Below are positions 62,701 through 64,000 of a DNA stretch of 64,000 nt, in pieces. Numbering within the stretch: the stretch's first letter is position 1; every line of letters begins with the position of its first letter. The DNA is from Mesocentrotus franciscanus (taxonomy: Eukaryota; Echinodermata; Echinoidea; Camarodonta; Strongylocentrotidae): contig CP137668.1 in assembly GCA_037976565.1 (NCBI GenBank), forward strand, positions 5,867,496 through 5,931,495. Direction: 5' to 3'. The position numbers and the translations under genes are program-made. The notes under the pieces are model-generated. The model saw only the letters and a program-made list of their open reading frames with translations, did no database searches and was not told where the DNA came from.

Positions 62701-63838
62701 GAGTTAATCTAGAAATGTCCTGTACCATTACTGGTATAGATCTAGTCATTGTACCGTTGGGAGTCCCATATGTACGAAATTACATGCTGTTTTAACAGCC
62801 GATTTTTTTACTGTTGTTGCGGATTGGCCGCACCCAGACTTTTTGATATTTTCGGAAGAGAAAATACTGCGGCCTTTACGCCGGCAAATACGGTAAATTC
62901 ACACATTTTGGGGTCTAAAGTTACCTTCATAGCAATTTTAAGTTCTAAAAGGGCATTAGAAATGCCATAAATGCCATAATGCTGAAGAAAAAAAATCTAC
63001 TGGTACTTACACAAACTTCTGAAAACCATTGAGGTCGTTTATAGACAGCACCCAAGTAACAGTCTGGACATAGCTCAACCTCAGCCATCTAGAATTAAAC
63101 AAACAATATACATGCTTTATGGAGCATAAGTCTGTGATGTATAAATTAAGGGCATATGTCTTCAAGTATGTTCCAAAATCATCCAGGAATGGTGTAAAAT
63201 AATAGGGGTCTCCTTGAAATGGCACAAAGAGGTGTTTTAAATCTAAATTTTCCTTAGTTTGCATTAAATATGGGTTTAATTGCACAAAAGTATACAAATT
63301 TCTGCATAATGGAGAGGGGGCAAAATTTGAAATCCTGACACTATGTTGCAGTCCATTTTCTATACAGAGTGAACACAATGGGCAAGAATGTTCTTGTACA
63401 TAAGGATGTACAGGAACACTTTCAATACAGTGGAGTCTTTTTAATGATTTAGCTGAGATATACATTAAACTTACCTCTGTTTCACAAGCCTTCAGAAGAG
63501 CTTTAGCAGCATTGCTGTACCTATTCCCACCTTCGGAATTAAAAGCAACAGGGAGTGTGGTTTAAAGAACATAAAGGAACTTGAAGTTAATTCTAGCAGA
63601 TATGTAAGTTTTCTTAAAGCACTTTGAGTAGGTTCCTTCACATCATACATGTATCTGTCCTTGCATATCCGTGTAAACCAATGATTCTGATCAACTTATT
63701 CAATTTGTATTTTAAAATACATGTACATTAATCACTACTCTCAAACTTACTTCCAAAATAGACAAAGGCATTGTGGACGATCCATTTGGCATCTGCTAGG
63801 AAGGCCTCTGTAGAGCCGTAAGATCTATTTTGGACATT
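49877..63838 (-). CDS. ZMYND8: ZMYND8 (PRKCBP1/RACK7)-like chromatin reader, 5' end outside window
   Basis: Eleven exons: 63751-63838, 63475-63530, 63011-63088, 61522-61581, 58585-60976, 57825-57981, 55847-55971, 54992-55135, 54257-54388, 51979-52248, 49877-50706. All junction phases agree when three missing bases are allowed for. Domains in order: C-terminal half of a bromodomain, Cys spacer, PWWP, a ~700-residue acidic linker, coiled coil, MYND finger, Lys-rich segment, Gln/Val-rich tail. The motif [15 protein letters not shown] in the linker and the MYND core [10 protein letters not shown] are characteristic of ZMYND8. Known for the family: nuclear reader of acetylated and methylated H3 that recruits NuRD through its MYND finger. 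The PHD finger and first part of the bromodomain lie beyond 64000. The last three exons do not resemble vertebrate ZMYND8 and could be a lineage-specific tail or a separate gene. Confidence 0.88.
50707..51978 (-). other. Intron before the terminal exon
   Basis: Contains the second copy of the dispersed ~200-bp repeat (50968-51166) and a MITE-like fragment near 51627-51700 (GGGGGGCATTTCATCAACAA) without a visible partner end. Confidence 0.65.
50968..51166. repeat. Dispersed ~200-bp repeat, copy 2
   Basis: Aligned end to end with 18309-18506. Both keep a - strand frame containing [11 protein letters not shown] and [11 protein letters not shown]. Confidence 0.85.
51979..52248 (-). CDS. Ser/Thr/Asn-rich exon of the 3' tail
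   Basis: 90 codons in phase 0, starting [20 protein letters not shown] and ending NTQTSSKM before GTGACT. Disordered, without a known domain. Assignment to this gene is inferred. Confidence 0.55.
52384..52531. repeat. Local tandem duplication, period 83 bp
   Basis: CTGAAGTTATCACTCAACAA through GGCAGATGGTCCATTGA occurs twice with two or so differences. Confidence 0.93.
52946..52981. repeat. 13-bp perfect GC-rich hairpin
   Basis: CACGGGGGCTCTT (52946-52958) and AAGAGCCCCCGTG (52969-52981) with a 10-nt A-rich loop. Confidence 0.92.
53082..53408. mobile_element. Small DNA-transposon-like element with AG(G/T)GGCGGATCTAG ends
   Basis: AGGGGCGGATCTAG at 53082-53095 and its inverted form CTAGATCCGCCACT at 53395-53408. 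TATC is present on both outer sides as a possible 4-bp target duplication. Inner near-repeats (GGGTTTGACCCAATGACG, GGGTTTGATCCAATGACG) lie at both halves. No transposase. Confidence 0.72.
54113..54210. repeat. GC-rich double hairpin block
   Basis: CACGGGGGCGATT (54113-54125) pairs with AATCGCCCTCGTG (54137-54149, one mismatch). TCACGGGGGCGA near 54179 pairs with TCGCCCCCGTG ending near 54209. It shares the CACGGGGGC/GCCCCCGTG arms with 52946-52981. Confidence 0.8.
54257..54388 (-). CDS. Lys-rich/acidic exon after MYND
   Basis: 44 codons in phase 0: [20 protein letters not shown] then [24 protein letters not shown]. The basic block is a plausible nuclear localisation signal. Borders CTATTCAG| and |GTATTT. 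It is attached to the ZMYND8-like gene by order, strand and phase only. Confidence 0.6.
54389..54991 (-). other. Intron after MYND exon
   Basis: AT-rich with poly-A and poly-T runs. Nothing recognised. Confidence 0.6.
54992..55135 (-). CDS. ZMYND8: ZMYND8-like exon: MYND zinc finger
   Basis: 48 codons in phase 0. The ligands read CASC, C in YFCCWN, YCSYDC, then HWIRHEKKC: a full C6HC MYND set. In ZMYND8 this finger binds PPPLI-type motifs of partner repressors, including the NuRD subunit GATAD2A. The exon ends NFPFLPCS. Confidence 0.93.
55136..55846 (-). other. Intron before MYND exon
   Basis: AT-rich non-coding sequence; no recognised element. Confidence 0.6.
55847..57981 (-). CDS. ZMYND8: ZMYND8-like exons: coiled coil leading to MYND
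   Basis: Exons 57825-57981 and 55847-55971 join in phase 1. The first reads [20 protein letters not shown] then a heptad-like Leu pattern ([20 protein letters not shown]). The second ends [13 protein letters not shown], directly preceding the MYND cysteines, as in ZMYND8. The intron of 1.9 kb between them carries simple repeats and a LINE-like tail. Confidence 0.87.
56340..57486 (+). mobile_element. Probable insertion: GT-rich block, CT repeats and AATAAA-(TTGAA)n tail
   Basis: A G/T-rich stretch with higher GC (56350-56700, open frames of 77-114 codons), a (CT)n region (56985-57155), then AT-rich sequence ending GACGAAATAAAATTGAATTG AATTGAATTGAATTG at ~57486. The tail type fits a non-LTR retrotransposon 3' end on the + strand. 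The whole may be one or several insertions; no RT domain is visible. Confidence 0.45.
57982..58584 (-). other. Intron after the acidic exon, with a LINE 3' fragment
   Basis: 58200-58435 on the + strand reads [17 protein letters not shown], then TTGTAAGCGCTTTGAGCACC CTCTGGGTG and GCGCATTATAAATGTCTTTA TTATTA. A short C-terminal peptide followed by a GCGCTTTGAGCA..TATAAATGT..TTATTA tail is typical of marine-invertebrate LINE ends. Confidence 0.6.
58200..58435 (+). mobile_element. LINE 3'-terminal fragment
   Basis: End of a reverse-transcriptase-type ORF ([15 protein letters not shown]) plus the 3' tail GTAAGCGCTTTGAGCACC..GCGCATTATAAATG, ending (TTATTA). 5'-truncated and opposite in strand to the host gene. 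Confidence 0.65.
58585..60976 (-). CDS. ZMYND8: ZMYND8-like exon: rest of PWWP plus long acidic linker
   Basis: The exon starts [20 protein letters not shown], the PWWP core with the conserved FFGQHDRA. A helical end follows ([34 protein letters not shown]), then ~690 residues rich in Glu, Asp, Ser and Lys, including an Asp run (58984-59040) and the conserved [15 protein letters not shown] near 59730. The exon is 2392 nt; phase 0 at both ends needs a multiple of three, so two bases are missing, matching frame breaks near 60853 and 60655-60702. The donor is GCCAAG|GTGAAA. Confidence 0.9.
60977..61521 (-). other. Intron inside the PWWP coding region
   Basis: AT-rich; no recognised element. Confidence 0.6.
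61522..61581 (-). CDS. ZMYND8: ZMYND8-like exon: start of PWWP domain
   Basis: 20 codons, [20 protein letters not shown]; the FWPA is the PWWP signature of this family. Borders are TTACAG| and |GTGAGT. Confidence 0.93.
61582..63010 (-). other. Intron with a ~750-bp TIR element
   Basis: Contains TTAAAGGGATAGTTGAGTTT (near 61755), a phrase that looks like a transposon end but whose partner I could not find, and the TIR element at 62148-62892. No coding signal. Confidence 0.6.
62148..62892. mobile_element. Non-autonomous DNA transposon with TAC(T/C)GTATTTGCCGGCG ends
   Basis: Left TACTGTATTTGCCGGCGATAA GGCCGCA; the right end (inverted) reads TACCGTATTTGCCGGCGTAA AGGCCGCA. Inside each end a second block is shared: GGCCGCACCC with GATTTTGACATT or the like. 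No transposase ORF. The target duplication is unclear. Confidence 0.75.
63011..63088 (-). CDS. ZMYND8: ZMYND8-like exon: Cys spacer between bromodomain and PWWP
   Basis: 26 codons in phase 0: [26 protein letters not shown]. The CPxC and the WFxxxC end correspond to the zinc-binding linker that packs against the bromodomain and PWWP. The first exon codon is ATG, but it follows an acceptor and is internal. Confidence 0.88.
63475..63838 (-). CDS. ZMYND8: ZMYND8-like exons: C-terminal half of bromodomain
   Basis: Exons 63751-63838 and 63475-63530 join in phase 1: [29 protein letters not shown], then [19 protein letters not shown]. The Y-G-S-T-E-A-F-x-A-D-x-K-W-I-x-H-N run and the helix C-type end match the ZMYND8 bromodomain. 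The acetyl-lysine-pocket Asn (N of HNAFVYFG) is present. Confidence 0.9.
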
Positions 63839-64000
63839 CTAAAGATAAAATCGTAAGAAAAGGTATACAAAGAGTTAATGTACATGAGTGAGGTGGTATG
63901 GACGCTGCATGTTCTACTGAATGTAACACTTGAATTATCTCACATGTAAATTATCAAGTAGTCTGTTGAGAGCCAGAAGGATGTTCATCATCATCAACTT

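Noticed and set aside
63950..64000. Possible upstream bromodomain exon with donor CAT|GTGAGA
   Set aside because: No frame gives the expected HPMDL-type bromodomain sequence; more likely intron.
1..64000. Phage, CRISPR, bacterial operon or defence island
   Set aside because: All genes are intron-bearing animal genes; no repeat-spacer arrays or bacterial signals.

Overview
The window reads as nuclear DNA of a multicellular animal. Genes are split by introns with GT..AG borders, gene-poor stretches are long and AT-rich, and tRNA-derived SINEs, foldback/MITE-type transposons, non-LTR retrotransposon tails and microsatellites are abundant. The mix of repeat families and the tandem RING/B-box/beta-propeller genes best fits a marine invertebrate deuterostome, most likely an echinoderm such as a sea urchin. 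That is inference; no species can be read from the sequence. I found no prokaryotic, viral or CRISPR content.

Layout. (1) 1-16.25 kb: three head-to-tail copies of a ~6.05-kb unit on the + strand. Each copy carries a TRIM-type gene in two coding exons (RING, B-box and coiled coil in the first, an NHL-like propeller in the second). The first copy is cut by the window edge and the last has a shortened 3' flank. A block of two perfect kappaB-like sites around a 42-bp palindrome lies at the same place upstream of both complete copies. (2) 17.3-21.5 kb: a four-exon + strand gene for a 233-residue four-transmembrane, MS4A/CD20-like protein, full of repeat insertions. (3) 24.8-33.7 kb, - strand: a six-exon gene for a SNAG-domain transcription factor with a CtBP-type motif and eight C2H2 fingers. 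(4) 33.7-49.9 kb: no convincing gene; MITEs, LINE ends, a ~97-bp diverged tandem repeat and an ~82-bp minisatellite of about 19 units. (5) 49.9-64 kb, - strand: the 3' three quarters of a ZMYND8 (PRKCBP1/RACK7)-like chromatin reader, with the end of the bromodomain, the Cys spacer, PWWP, a long acidic exon, coiled coil and MYND finger, then three further exons with an unfamiliar tail.

Function. The two - strand genes look like transcriptional regulators: one a SNAG/CtBP-type repressor, the other a histone-mark reader of the family that recruits NuRD. The + strand genes look like an expanding E3-ligase family and a membrane tetraspan. No operon-like link between the four loci is evident.

Sequence quality matters here. 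Four reading-frame breaks, one in the SNAG gene and three in the ZMYND8-like gene, are each repaired by adding one base, and each repair restores the exon phase at both splice sites. They look like assembly deletions rather than pseudogene lesions.
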